Source: Yamagishiella unicocca
Lineage: Eukaryota; Chlorophyta; Chlorophyceae; Chlamydomonadales; Volvocaceae
Assembly: GCA_003116995.1 (NCBI GenBank)
Contig: BDSL01000058.1
Location: forward strand, 579,612 to 643,611
Reading direction: 5' to 3'
Length of the DNA stretch: 64,000 nucleotides
Positions within the stretch are counted from its first letter, which is position 1; each line of letters opens with the position of its first letter. The position numbers were made by a program, and so were the translations under genes. The notes beneath the pieces were generated by a model, which was not told the origin of the DNA, made no database searches, and saw nothing but the letters and a program-made list of their open reading frames with translations. Positions 12,897-23,700 of this stretch are shown here, one piece after another.

Positions 12897-13644
12897 ATGC
12901 CCGAGGACCTGTCCTTGAGCCTGGGCGGCCTCCAGTTCACCAGCGACCCCCCCCCGGACTTCAGCAGCGGCCGGCCCGTCTCGCTGATGAAGCTACAAGC
13001 CAAGTACGTAACCAGGGCGCACCTGGAGCGGTGTTGATGCAACCGTAGCATAGTATGCCGTTCTGCCGATAAGACGGGATTTGCACGCGGCCCCAGCCTC
13101 CCCCATGCGGCGCTCCCCAACCTTCGCCCGCCCGACGCCTCCGCCCACTGCAGGGGTGGCATCGCGCCACGATTCCCTCGGGCTCTGGACCACCACGACC
13201 CGGCGCCCCCTCCGACCGACATCCCGGGCATCCACCAGCTGCTGGAGGGGCTGGACGATATGCTGGCTGACGCCGACAACCTGCAGCTGCTGGACGTGAC
13301 TTACATGCCTGCGCCGGAGACGCCTGTCGGACAGCACCAGTCGCAGCACCAGCACCAGCACCAACAGCTAACCCAACCACACCGGCCGTATCAGCAACTG
13401 ATTTCCAACCCGCAACAACGAAACATGCAGCTGCAGCCAGGACTTGCCCAGGCCGCCATTCCGTGGCCGCAGCAAAACCACCCCCACCAAAGCCAGCAGC
13501 AACAGCAACAGCAGCAGCAACAGGAACACCAGCAGCAGCAGGAGGCGTTCCTGGTGGCCCCCTCGACCCTGGGTGGTCGGTCCGTCGGCCTCAACGACCC
13601 CGCATTTCGCCTGCTCCCGCATCACATGCATCCGCAGCAGCACC

Positions 13645-13676
<32 letters not shown>

Positions 13677-16600
13677 CATCGCAACCTGAGTGACTCCCCC
13701 CACCTTCCCAGTAGCGGCAGCCTCAGCGGCCCCTCCATCCGGGCACTCGAGGCGTCCCGACTAGGCGCCGCTGGCTCCAGCGGCCGCATGAACAGCCCCG
13801 ACGGCAACCAGCAGTGGTTGCCGCTGTCTACGGCGACCGCGGCGGCCTGCAGTATGGGCGGCATGGCGAGCAACCTGACGCGGAGCAGCGAGTTGCTACG
13901 AGATGCGACCGACTCGAGTGGCGCAGCGGGCTGGGGAGGCAGCGTTCCAGGCTGGGGGGTGCCTCCGGATTTGGAGGAGCACCTGGATGGGGACATGCTG
14001 CTGCCGGCGCACCAGCAACAGCAGTACCACCACCACCACCACCAGCTGCCATCCCACGCCCGGCAACAGCTGCAGGCCTCCCAGCGGCAGCCGCCGCTGC
14101 CTGACTTCCTGCAGGCCGCCGCACCGTCACCGTCGCCGGCTTTCGGCGGGACAGCGGCGCCCTTCTTGGGGGCCAACCTGGGCGCCCCCGACGGGTGCGG
14201 AATGGGGGCCCGGCTGGCGGGGGGAAGCCCGGGGGCTGTAGGCGCGGGGTTTCGGAGCCAGTCTGTGGCGCACGGCAGCGCGCCTAACATCGCGGCGGCG
14301 GCGGTGACGGCGCTGGTGGACAATGTGTCGTACGCGGGAGTGGGGGGCGTCTGCGGCGAGGAGGGCATTGGGTTTCCCGTGGCGCCTCTCAAGATGCTGC
14401 GTGGTACCTGCCAGGCGCCGGCCGAACCACCGCTCCAGAGCCTGTCCGACAAGGTGACGTCCGGTGCGCTGAGCCACAGCAGCGGCACCTACCTGACCCT
14501 GGATGCTTTCTCGTTGCAGCAGCACCACCAGCAGCACCACCACCAGTACCACCAGCAGCAGCAGCAGCAGCAGCAATCATCCAAAGCCCTGACTCAGACC
14601 GGAAACCAGCACCACCACCAGCTGCAGATGGGTACTGGTGTGATGTCCATGGTCGGCTCCGAAATCGGCCCAACGGCCCAAGGCATCCCCCGCGTGACCC
14701 CCTGCCGCATGGCAAGTGAGCCGCTGCAAGTGCAGGCGCAGCAAGCGCAGGCCCTGCAGCAACCACAGCAGCACAGCGGAGGCTCGTCACCGGCTCGTCT
14801 GGTTGTGTGCGGCCAGCCGCAGCAGGAGTCACGGACGGACCTCCGGCGGCAGCTGCTCACCATGATGGTCGACAGTACGGCGCAGGAGGGCTCGGCGGCA
14901 TCGCCTGGCTGGGGGTCGGCCGGGGAGGGCGGCGGGTCTGGGGTGGGACGCGGGGGCGGGGGCGGGGGCGGGGGCTCCTACAGCACCCCCTCCCCAGAAT
15001 GCGAGGTGGTGCAGGCGGTCTTATCGCGGCTGGAGGTGGAGGTGGAGGAGGAGGTGACGGACCGGGGGGTCACCCGGCAGGCCAGCGGCAGCACCATCAG
15101 CGCGGCGGATGATCAAGAGTTCGCACCGCAGGTGGGGGCTGCGGCGGCGGGAGGGGCAATGGCGGTGGTGGAAGGGGCAACGGCGGGAGGGGCAATGGCG
15201 GTGGTGGAAGGGGCAACGGCGGGAGGGGCAATGGCGGTGGTGGAAGGGGCAACGGCGGGAGGGGCAATGGCGGTGGTGGAAGGGGCAACGATGGGGGTTA
15301 CAAAAGAAGTCCGCGGGTCCACGGCCGACAAACCAAGGGCGATGATGATTGGGTTCCCAGAAGAGATAATTGGCGAGTAGACGGAAGTGCTGTGGAATCG
15401 TAAGATAACGGTGACGTAGACTAGTAGGAAAAAAATGGCGCCATGAAGTGATTGAGTGGGAAACGAAGGAGAGGCGGCTGGGAGAGGAGCTGGTTGTTAG
15501 GAAGTGAATGCGGGTCGGGAAACGTGAAGGGCGTCCCTCCCAGGGCGGCGGTGGAAGGGAGGTTACCATGGAGAGGGGAAGGGGAAGGGCGAGATGTTCG
15601 ACTTACATAATGCTGCGATGAGGGCGGCGGGCCCGCGCTGCAGGCGCAGACACGGCCCTTCCTCCCCCCGCACTCCATCCCTCTACCCCACCCTTTGCGC
15701 AAACAGGCCCGCTCCCTGGCCTCCCCTGGAGTGCGGCCGACCCGCGGGGCGTCCGTGTCCGGAAGCGGCAGCAGCGGCCCGCTCAGCACCAGCCAGCTGC
15801 AAAGCAAGGCGGCGCAGCGCGCGGCCGCGGCGGCGGCGGCGCGGGAGGCGGCTGGTACCACTAAAGCGGGCCGGCCGCGTCAGCGCACTCGCACGGTCTC
15901 CACTCTTGCCGATGTGATCCGCTTCAGCCTCATTGCTCCCGGCCAGCACCAGCTGCTGGTGGGCAACCAAGACCTGGTGGATGTGACCGTTCACGCCGAT
16001 GGTGAGCAGTCGGTTGCGGTCGGTTGCGGTCGGTCGCGTGGTTTCGGAGGCATCGCAACGGAGGTGTCTGAGCCGGTTACGGCTCCGCGAGGGGACGGGT
16101 CTTGTGTATGGGGTGAGCCCGCTGCGGGCTACCGGACGGTAGGGCCCTAGCCTAGCTGAACTGCGCGGCAGGGTCCGGGACAGACATTAACACGCCGGTC
16201 CCACCCCACCCCACCTCCGATGTGTTGCACAGGCCGCATCGAGTCCACGTTTGGCGAGTTCCGCTCCGTGAGCAGTCTGGCGCTGGCGGTGCTGCGGCAG
16301 CGGAACCCCAACCGCATGGCGTGCGATGGCTGGCAGGAGGTGAGGGGCGGGACAGAGGCAGAGCGGGGGGGAGAGAAGGCGGGAGGGGCAGAGGGAGGGC
16401 AAGACAGAGGCAGGGCGGGAGAGGGGACAGCTGGGCGGCGCAGGGACGGGCCGTGCAGGTGCTGGGTGGCGAGGAAGCGGATCTGCGATGGCGGCTGTCG
16501 GTTCCTTCACGACAGGGCACCGCAGCTGGGTGTGGCAGCTCGACACCGCCCTCCTCGCACCGCACCCGGGTGCTGCGGCGCACCCTGCTCGCCAGCACCC

Positions 16601-16750
16601 GCGCTACGAAAGCAGCTCCGAAGTGGTCTGCGCCACGCGCTGTTGCCCGTCCAGGTCAGGCTCAATGGCGTACGGTTGGACGAGATGCGACAGGAAGCGG
16701 TCCGGCTGCTGGCGAGGGAGCAGGCCGCAGGAGGCACGAAGGCGGATTAG
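12897..16750 (+). CDS. PolyQ/polyH protein with C-terminal RAMA domain
   Basis: Five exons, 12897-13003, 13154-15131, 15707-16001, 16233-16339 and 16655-16750, join in phase to 860 residues. The start context is AACGATGCCC. A short conserved-looking N-terminus (HQLLEGLDDMLADADNL) is followed by about 600 residues of low complexity rich in Gln, His, Ala and Gly, typical of algal nuclear regulators. After a basic stretch (GRPRQRTRTV) comes a RAMA-type domain at about residues 760-845: IAPGQHQLLVG, then VTVHADGRIES, FRSVSSLALAV, DGWQEVRLNGVRL. RAMA domains occur in MPND and in proteins linked to DNA adenine methylation; a chromatin or 6mA-reader role here is inference. Downstream TGTAA at 17280-17284 is a possible poly(A) signal. 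The third exon boundary, inside a repeat-rich intron, is the least certain. Confidence 0.75.
15150..15295 (+). repeat. 36-bp minisatellite in RAMA-gene intron
   Basis: About four copies of a 36-bp unit containing GGGGCAATGGCGGTGGTGG. Because 36 is a multiple of three, the intron stays open in the gene's frame to 15380, so intron retention would add AMAVVEGATAGG-type repeats. Confidence 0.85.
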
Positions 16751-16854
16751 CACACCGCCTCCTCCTCCTCCTCCTCGAAGCGCAGCCTGAAGGGCGGCAC
16801 CAGGAAGGGATGCAGCCAGGCCATGAGTGGGTCTATGGGCATTCCCACGTTACG

Positions 16855-16983
16855 CGATACGATACGTTTTCAGCAAGGAATTTGGGTCGGGCGTTTACGA
16901 TACGATACGTTTTCAGCAAGGAATTTGAGTCGGGCGTTTACGATACGATACGTTTTCAGCAAGGAATTTGGGTCAGGCGTTTA
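16855..16983 (+). repeat. Triple 43-bp tandem repeat
   Basis: Three head-to-tail copies (16855-16897, 16898-16940, 16941-16983) of a unit starting CGATACGATACGTTTTCAGC and ending GGGCGTTTA, with two single-base differences. It lies in the 3' region of the RAMA gene. Confidence 0.93.
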
Positions 16984-18820
16984 TACGACGTATGTCCGGG
17001 CGGCTGCCCTCGGACCTCACCTACACGTCCGGGCGGCTGACTCACCTTGGTGGAGGGGAGTAGCTGCGCGTTTGATGAAATGTGCTGGATGCGTGCCTTC
17101 CCCAGAGCAACGGTGAAGCAGGCAGGCGAGGTTGGGGACGAATGGAGTGGGGTTACGGGTTACCGAACGAAACCGGAAACTGGTATTCTAGAAACCGGTG
17201 CGGTGTGGTGCGTGTGGTGCGGCGAAGTGAGATCTAATGGTGAGACGGTGAGCTGGCAGGCGCACGTGGGTGGATTAAGTGTAACGGTTTGTGGACACGC
17301 GTTAGTTGTTCGTACAGGGGCCGGCGTTAGGCAGCGTGTTTCTTACCTGAAGCTGTTTGATTTGCGCGACATACGTATGGGGTGCTGCGCGTCAAGGGGG
17401 CTTGCAGGGTGGGTAAGCAAGCATGGGTGTGTTGATTTACCACGAACTTTACACGGAAAAGGAATAAGTCAGACGGGGATCCGGTGTAGGAGGCGTGTGC
17501 GTGCGTGTGATTCTTTGCTCGTTTCGTCGCGTACGAGTTTTTAAGACGGCGGCACGGAGTTCCGGCTAGCGGCAGGCCTGCTGGAAGAGCTTTTGGCAGA
17601 TACCGCGGGCGATAGTTAATCGTGCCAAATGGACGTGTTGACTTCTTCAGGTTGCAGTTGCAGGTGGTTGATTTCGTTGTTTGGTGTCGGGCTACAACAA
17701 GCCGGCCTTTCCAATCAGTGCGTGATTAATGCGTACCAGACACGTCGCAAGGGGCCTAACAGAAACATGGCAGCTAGATAGGAGGTGTTAGCTCTGGTGA
17801 GATTCCGGTATCACTGCGCCGAGACCCGCGCATTGCTTTCTTCGAAGCGGGCTCTTCAGGTAGGAGACGTGGCACGTGAGATCGTCAGTTATCCGAGAAG
17901 GCATGCTCGCAAGTCCTGGCGGCTCCCCTCAGGACTCACCACGCGCGCCTTGGGTGTCCGCCGCACACGACGACGACACTGGCGCGCAGCGCCTGCGCGC
18001 TCTCACACACTGGCGTGGTATACGTGATAGCGGTGTGGGTGTTAGTGCTGGTGGCAGCGATGGCAATGGTGGCGGTGGTGATGGAAAGCTGGTCTGCTGG
18101 CTCCGGGGCGGGTTGCATTACCGTGCTCGGCGCCACCGGGGGCTCCTCGAGCCGTTTCGCGGACGCCAGCCATGGATTCAAAGAGTCAAGAACATCGAAG
18201 CGGCGGCTCGTGAGCATTTTGACGCGTCAGCGTTGGTCGTGAAAGTGTGACTCGTGAGCATTTTGACGCGTCAGCGTTGGTCGTGAAAGTGTGATTGGGA
18301 CGCGACTGAGTGAAATCGGGGGCCGGACCCCAACCCCGCACGTGTACGACGACACTGAAGCCGGCGTTTACTGCACATCTTGTTGCTTCGTAACTCTCTG
18401 GGCTGAATAACTATTTATGATATCTGGGAACTGCCAAAGTGCCAGATACAAATGCAGGAATACGTTATGGGCGTCCTTTTCCACGTGACCTGATATTCAT
18501 AGTTGCGGGCTACCCTGCAAATGGCGCGCTGGCGGTGTGGCGAAGGAGGGGAGGGACAGGATGTACAGCGTTGTTAGGCGTGGTTTCGCACACCTTGCGG
18601 CGGTCGAGTAGTTCGAGGATATCCCGTAGTGTCTCGAAGCTTGAGGTCCTGGATGGAGATATCGCATACGGGCCCCAGCGTATGTGCACCAGTGTACGGC
18701 ACGGGGCCCTACCAACCACCAGGAGTCCGAGCTCATGCTTGTGGGGTCGGAATGTCGCCCCGAAAACTAAATTATATACTTGAAGTGGTGTCGAATGGGC
18801 TAGGGATTTCGTTTTCTCGC
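16984..18820. other. Region without a secure gene
   Basis: The first part is probably the 3' UTR of the RAMA gene. A perfect 44-bp tandem duplication lies at 18207-18250 and 18251-18294. A minus-strand stretch at about 18216-17938 could be two small exons (MLTSRRFDVLDSL..., then ALRASVVVVCGGHPRRA) with plausible GTAATG and GTGAGT donors, but no continuation was found. Confidence 0.4.
18207..18294. repeat. 44-bp perfect tandem duplication
   Basis: Two identical copies of a 44-bp unit starting CTCGTGAGCATTTTGACGCG stand head to tail. Confidence 0.95.
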
Positions 18821-20554
18821 TCCCGGGGCGATGATGCCGTCCGCCATGCCGCCGGCTGTGTGACGCCTCCCACCCACCAAGCACGAGCCTTAAGCCGGCG
18901 GCCGGCCAGCTTTTCGGTCGGCATTTTTTCCTTTTACAGGACGTCTTTTCCCACGTCGTCGTGCTCTCCTGCCAAGGAGGTCATGCGAATCTTTACGTGT
19001 AATTCGCTCGGCGACAGTCTGCTGGCCTAACGATGGCAGGCGCATGAAAACAGCTGCTTTGTAAAGAGCTAAAACCCTATGTATGAGAACCCATAGCTTC
19101 ATGATGGAGTGCCACGTGCGGCCAGCCGCTGCGATAAGGAGGGCGAAGCAAGGTGAGCATGAGGGGGCATCGGCGTAAAGGGAGGTGGCGGTGTAGAGGG
19201 CGTGGTTGACAACACCTTTTGTCCTGCCTATTGGTCCCGAGTTCACTGTAGCAAGTACTACTACCACTACTATTCCTACTTGTACCTACTACTACCACCA
19301 CAGCGACTTGTTGCTGGAAGCAGCAGCCGCCGTTGCTATGCCAGGCCCTCACTGCTCCGCAATGGCCTAGCCACTGCTATGGTTCTTCGTTCCCCCCTAG
19401 GCCGTGTATCCACCAGACGCGGCACAGGTGCTCCAAAGAACACGCACTGCAGCCCCTGACTGCCTGGAAAGCGCCTCTCTTGCCTGAGGTCACCCGCCCG
19501 CCTTGCTGCCGGCACCGGCCGCCCCGGGGTACTCCTCGCGTTATCACTACCGCCTGCCGGCTGGCCTCGCAAGTGCTGAATTCCATTCCACCCCAGTTTT
19601 GGGAGCTGGGAGCCGTAGTGTCGTGGGGCGCGTCGAAAACAACGGCCGTACAGTATTAGGTGTCTCATACGCATCGGTTCAGGCAATGTATGACCTGTGT
19701 TACACGGACCTGCCTCCCCTGGAGCCACGAGGTGCGTCCAGCGCAACGCAACTCGCCGCAGCCATCGCACCCCCGGCATCTCGCCAATGCACCTGCAGCG
19801 GAACGCGCCACACGTCACCAGCACAGCCTCTTGGCAGAGGCTGAGGCAGTCCCCGTTGGTGGCTGCAACCCCCAAGGCTTCAAGCACAGCAACACGTCCC
19901 CTCTTTCCCTGGCCCGCAAGCGGTCCCTGCAATGCCACTGCCGCCGGCCCCCCGCCATCAGCCACACCAGCACGCTGTGGCTCCCACGACGCGTCCCTGA
20001 CCCGCTGTGCCTGGCGCCAGCAGCGCCGCCTCCCTCGTCTGCCTCCCGCTTTTCCTCCCCAAAGCAGTCCCAGCCCCTTATTTGAGCTGCTTGAGGGCCG
20101 AACCCTGTCCTTGGAAGAACATGAAGGACAGGAAGAAGTCCGCGATGAAGATGGTGACGAGCGAGATGACGACCGCGCTGGTGGTGGACTCGCCCACACC
20201 CTTGGCGCCGCCGCTGGTGGTGAAGCCCCAGGCACAGCTGATCTGCATGTTGGACGGCGGCGGTGGCAACGGCAACGGCGGCGGGGGCGGCGGGTTGTGA
20301 GGGGGGGGCACAGGCACCAGCAGCAGCAACGTGAGCAAAGGAACGCGGGGTTGAGAGGGGGGGTATGGGCTGGCAAGGTGATAATGGGGCAAGAGCTGTT
20401 GGCTGCGGTTAGTAGGCCTTATGCACCCGTCCCCAGTGTTCGGTTGTCCCCAAACCGTTGCTACCCAAACACACCACGCTCGGGGTCTCCCAACTCCTGA
20501 CACCAGCGCTCCACCGCCGTAGCATCATGCGTAGTCAGCCAGTGATGCTGACTG
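18821..20554. repeat. Segmental duplication, copy 1 (split)
   Basis: Bases 18821-19003 match 24564-24746, and 19608-20554 match 24747-25694, with only a handful of substitutions. In this copy a 604-bp segment (19004-19607) separates the two blocks, whereas they are adjacent in copy 2. Block B contains the TGD1 last exon, its 3' flank and part of the last intron. It ends at 20554 exactly where a coiled-coil gene copy begins. Copy 2 is joined to complete TGD1, so copy 1 is the derived one. Confidence 0.9.
20078..20242 (-). pseudogene. Orphan last exon of TGD1
   Basis: This matches the last exon of the intact gene at 25217-25381 (starting [20 protein letters not shown], ending QGSALKQLK and stop). 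It is preceded by the same acceptor and a little of the last intron, but no other TGD1 exon lies upstream. It is a by-product of the segmental duplication and should not be called a gene. Confidence 0.88.
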
Positions 20555-21420
20555 CGCAAGGACCTCATTTTTGGGGGGATGAGCGAGTCGAACGTGGATG
20601 CAGTCGTGCGGAACTTCATCCGGTATGACTTCGCCGTGGCTACGAAGAGCGACATAGAGCGGCTCGAAGCGGAGCTTGACTCCAAGATGAAGCTGCGCCA
20701 AGCGGAGCTGGACTCCAAGATGGCGCTGCTCAAAGCGGACCTGGACTCCAAGATGCTGCTGCTCAAAGCGGACCTGGACTCCAAGATGAAGCTGCTCAAA
20801 GCGGAACCGGAGCTGCTCAAAGAGGACCTGAAATTCGATTCGAAGCTGCTCAAAGCGGACCTGGAGCTGCTCAAAGAGGACCTGAAATCCGAGCTGAAGC
20901 AGTTCGAGTTGCGGCAGCGGTTGTGGCTACTTGGTGCGGTGGCTTTGGTCTCCATCGCAGCAGCCGGCAGCGACAGCTACTTCCGGCAGCTAATCACGAC
21001 GTTGTTCAAGCTGTGAAGGTGAGCGGTGTCAACTTTTGGGTGGGGGCTAGCATGTAGCTGTCGCTGCCGGCTGCTGCGATGGAGCCCAAAGCCACCGCAC
21101 CAAGTAGCCACAACCGCTGCCGCAACTCGAACTGCTTCAGCTCGGATCTCAGGTCCTCTTTGAGCAGCTCCAGGTCCGCTTTGAGCAGCTTCGAATCGAA
21201 TTTCAGGTCCTCTTTGAGCAGCTCCGGTTCGGCTTTGAGCAGCTTCATCTTGGAGTCCAGCTCCGCTTGGCGCAGCTTCATCTTGGAGTCAAGCTCCGCT
21301 TCGAGCCGCTCTATGTCGCTCTTCGTAGCCACGGCGAAGTCATACCGGATGAAGTTCCGCACGACTGCATCCGCGTTCGACTCGCTCATCCCCCCAAAAA
21401 TGAGGTCCTTGCGCAGGGCA
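20555..21420. repeat. Tail-to-tail inverted duplication of coiled-coil gene
   Basis: Copy 1 (+) and copy 2 (-) converge on a joint near 21053. The right arm is the reverse complement of the left, apart from a different number of 33-bp coiled-coil units. At the joint copy 2 is cut after GACAGCTA and reads into the inverted 3' flank of copy 1. This creates a large palindrome of about 0.8 kb. Confidence 0.85.
20579..21016 (+). CDS. Coiled-coil membrane protein, copy 1 (5'-truncated)
   Basis: 145 residues beginning MSESNVDAVVRNF, continuing into 11-residue coiled-coil repeats of the form LKADLDSKMLL (four units), then LRQRLWLLGAVAL, a likely C-terminal membrane segment, and the end RQLITTLFKL. 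Compared with copies 2 and 3 it lacks the N-terminal presequence, because homology starts at the CGCAAGGACCTC joint next to the TGD1 duplication. The layout (basic N-terminal presequence in the full copies, long coiled coil, C-terminal hydrophobic segment) resembles the DUF1640/CCDC90/MCUR1 family of mitochondrial proteins; this is a weak family guess. It is probably a non-functional fragment. Confidence 0.5.
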   Translation: MSESNVDAVVRNFIRYDFAVATKSDIERLEAELDSKMKLRQAELDSKMALLKADLDSKMLLLKADLDSKMKLLKAEPELLKEDLKFDSKLLKADLELLKEDLKSELKQFELRQRLWLLGAVALVSIAAAGSDSYFRQLITTLFKL

Positions 21421-21563
21421 AGAACCTGCTGGCGGGGTTGCCTTGCCCGCCCGGCTGCGGCTCGGCCCGCACATGCTTTCTGCAACTGATGGACCGGCCT
21501 GCAACATGGCGCGGCGCTTGCGCGGACCGTCTTGACCGCCGAGGACCGCCAAAGCGCTGACAT
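21006..21563 (-). CDS. Coiled-coil membrane protein, copy 2 (altered C-terminus)
   Basis: 185 residues from ATG 21563-21561. The start is supported because copy 3 shares MSALWRSSAVKTVRASAAP and the preceding AACAGGATTAACT leader. The basic, Ala/Arg-rich N-terminus looks like a mitochondrial presequence. Only two hendecad units (AELDSKMKL type) are present, against four in the other copies. After SDSY the normal end RQLITTLFKL is replaced by MLAPTQKLTPLTFTA, read from the inverted flank of copy 1. It may still be expressed, but the C-terminus is a product of rearrangement. Confidence 0.55.
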   Translation of the reverse strand: MSALWRSSAVKTVRASAAPCCRPVHQLQKACAGRAAAGRARQPRQQVLALRKDLIFGGMSESNADAVVRNFIRYDFAVATKSDIERLEAELDSKMKLRQAELDSKMKLLKAEPELLKEDLKFDSKLLKADLELLKEDLRSELKQFELRQRLWLLGAVALGSIAAAGSDSYMLAPTQKLTPLTFTA

Positions 21564-21918
21564 AGTTAATCCTGTTGCTAAATAGTGTACAGAATATACA
21601 GTGAGGCCCCTCATGTGCCCGCAATTCGCCGGATTTCATCGGAAATCCGGAATTAAAGTAGGCCGTACTCCCGCCTAAATTTATCCAACGCGAATTGCTA
21701 TTCGCATGCGCTGCAAATCACAATACATAGCACCTGGCGCAGCGCACGGCTGCCATAGTGATCAACCTTTAATATTTACAACGCCCATAGGACGCCTGCG
21801 GAACTCGCACCTCGCGCCGCGCGCATTGCAGCTTGCAGCCAGTCGCCGCGCGGCCTTTTCTACCTATTCCACGACCTGCCTTTTTCATAAGTCCTTACAG
21901 CTTACTACACAGCCTAGG

Positions 21919-23700
21919 ATGGCGGAAAGCGGCGACCGGCGCCCTGCAGGTTTGGGTCACCTGGTTGTGAAGCATGCTGAGGGGTTCGCCGAGGCAACGG
22001 CCATTCAAGTCGAGTCGTCGACGGTGTGCTCTCTTTGCATTGCCATTGCAGACGTACTGGACCTCTCAACCGGGTATGACAGCCCGGTGCCTGAGCGACG
22101 GCGTAGGTTAAATACCGGTGGCGTGTTGCACATCAACAGGTGCGTACCCAGCCAGCAGGGGGGTATCTTTAAACTGTCCGTTGCGGCTGCCAAACTGCAC
22201 CCAGTGCTTCTGTGGCAGGCTGCCAACGGCCGGCCCCGGTGGCTCTGATCCCGCCTCCAACCGGGTCGGCGGCGTGCATGCGTCGGGCCCTTCGGGTGCA
22301 GCGGGTCGGCAGGGAATGTGCCATCGGCGCAGCAGCGTCGGCGGCGGCCCGGCGCGAAGCTGCGCAACGGCACTGGACCTGACTGGTAAGGCACGTGTGT
22401 TCAAGATAGGTCGTTTGCCGTTGTTTAAGCGAGGGCGGTGCTGCTGCAGGCGCCTACTCGCCTCCCTACCGGGTAGTCCATCAGTGCCAGGCGCACGACG
22501 TCATCGAGGTCTCATCCGATGATGGTGATGATGACGGTGGGTGGGTCGGCGTGCATGTTGTTTTGTGGGGGTGGTGGCATGGATCCTCGTCCTGTTCCTT
22601 GCCAATGTATTTCGCATGGACTGTTCAGCATGGACTGTAACCCGATGGCACGCTGACCAGTGCAGTGCACCTCTGGCCTGTCAGCAATCCGCGCCTGTTT
22701 CGCCCGCCCCCATCCAGGGTCCACGGCGCAGCGCGCTGCTGCACGGTCCGCCGACCAGGTGGGGACAGGGGTGATGACCGCGGCTGTGTGGCCGCCAGGC
22801 GGCGGAGCGGGGGCTTCCGTGCTGCCAACTGTCACCACGGACCAGCGCGACGCGGTGCCTCGGCGGTACCGCACGGGCGGTAACCGCTGCGGTGGGGCAT
22901 GTGAAAACTGCAGACATCCCCACTGGAAGAAGGGGTGCCTCGGACCCGTGGCCAGAATGCAAGCTCAGACGCCTGCTCCTCCGCTGGTGCCGTGCCCTCC
23001 GGCCCCGCAGCTGGCGCAGCGCCAGCAGCAGGCCATCGTCCCGGACATGCAGCAAGTGCTCAGCGCCATGCAGGACTTCGTTGCGGCGATGCAGCGTCAA
23101 CCGCAGCCGTCCTCGACCCCACGACAAACTGTGCAGCGCCGTGCAAGGCAGCAACCGCAGCCACAGGAGGCCCGGCGCGGGGTGATGTGTGTCGTGGACC
23201 TGGAGTGCCGTGGCTGTGTGTGCAACCCGCGCCAGCGCTCCCTATGGGCCGCGCTGAAGGCGACGTACGGCCACAACATCCCAGTGGCCACATGGCTGGA
23301 CGTAGAGCCCGTGCGGCATGCGCTGCCGCAGCGGGTTACCCCGTGTGACTCCGTCGGCCAGGTTTGCAGCGAGTTCGTTACCCATGTTCTCGTGCGACAG
23401 CGGGGCGCTTCGGTAGCGGCATGTGGCTTAGCGTGTCGTATAAGATGTCGTGAGTTTGGCCATGGCACGCGAATCGCGGGCCAAACGCGGTCTTGTTTTT
23501 TAGAGGCACTCGCTCGACGCAAATTAGCATGCATCTTTGCGCGTGCAAGCCGCGCAAATGGGTGTGTTTACGTGTGCGTACGTTTAAGTAAGCGCAGGGG
23601 TGCAGTCGCAATGCAGGATGTGTGTGTCTGTGTGTCTGGCGCTTCGCAAGAGGCAATTCGGCAGTCAGGGCACGCAGGTTTAACGGTCGAGGGGGGGTAG
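21919..23700 (+). CDS. Nuclear-type protein with SIM-like motif and half-CXXC zinc finger
   Basis: A hand-built model of four exons: 21919-22139, 22219-22385, 22450-22536 and 22718 to an open end with stop at 23698-23700. All junctions keep phase. Exon 1 starts MAESGDRRPAGLGHLVV. Exon 3 gives an acidic SUMO-interaction-like motif, DVIEVSSDDGDDD. Exon 4 gives RCGGACENCRHPHWKKGC, a C-x3-C-x2-C-x8-C cluster like the half-CXXC fingers common in algal and oomycete proteins, followed by Gln-rich sequence. The acceptor of exon 4 has a strong pyrimidine tract. The true 3' end is uncertain, since the tail beyond about 23350 looks non-coding and a further splice is possible. The function is unknown; DNA binding is inferred. 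A transposon origin cannot be excluded. Confidence 0.5.

Noticed and set aside
19336..20376. 346-residue minus-strand open frame
   Set aside because: It runs through duplicated TGD1 3' flank in a different frame from the real exon and shows only Arg/Pro/Ser-rich shadow composition. The same frame reappears in copy 2.
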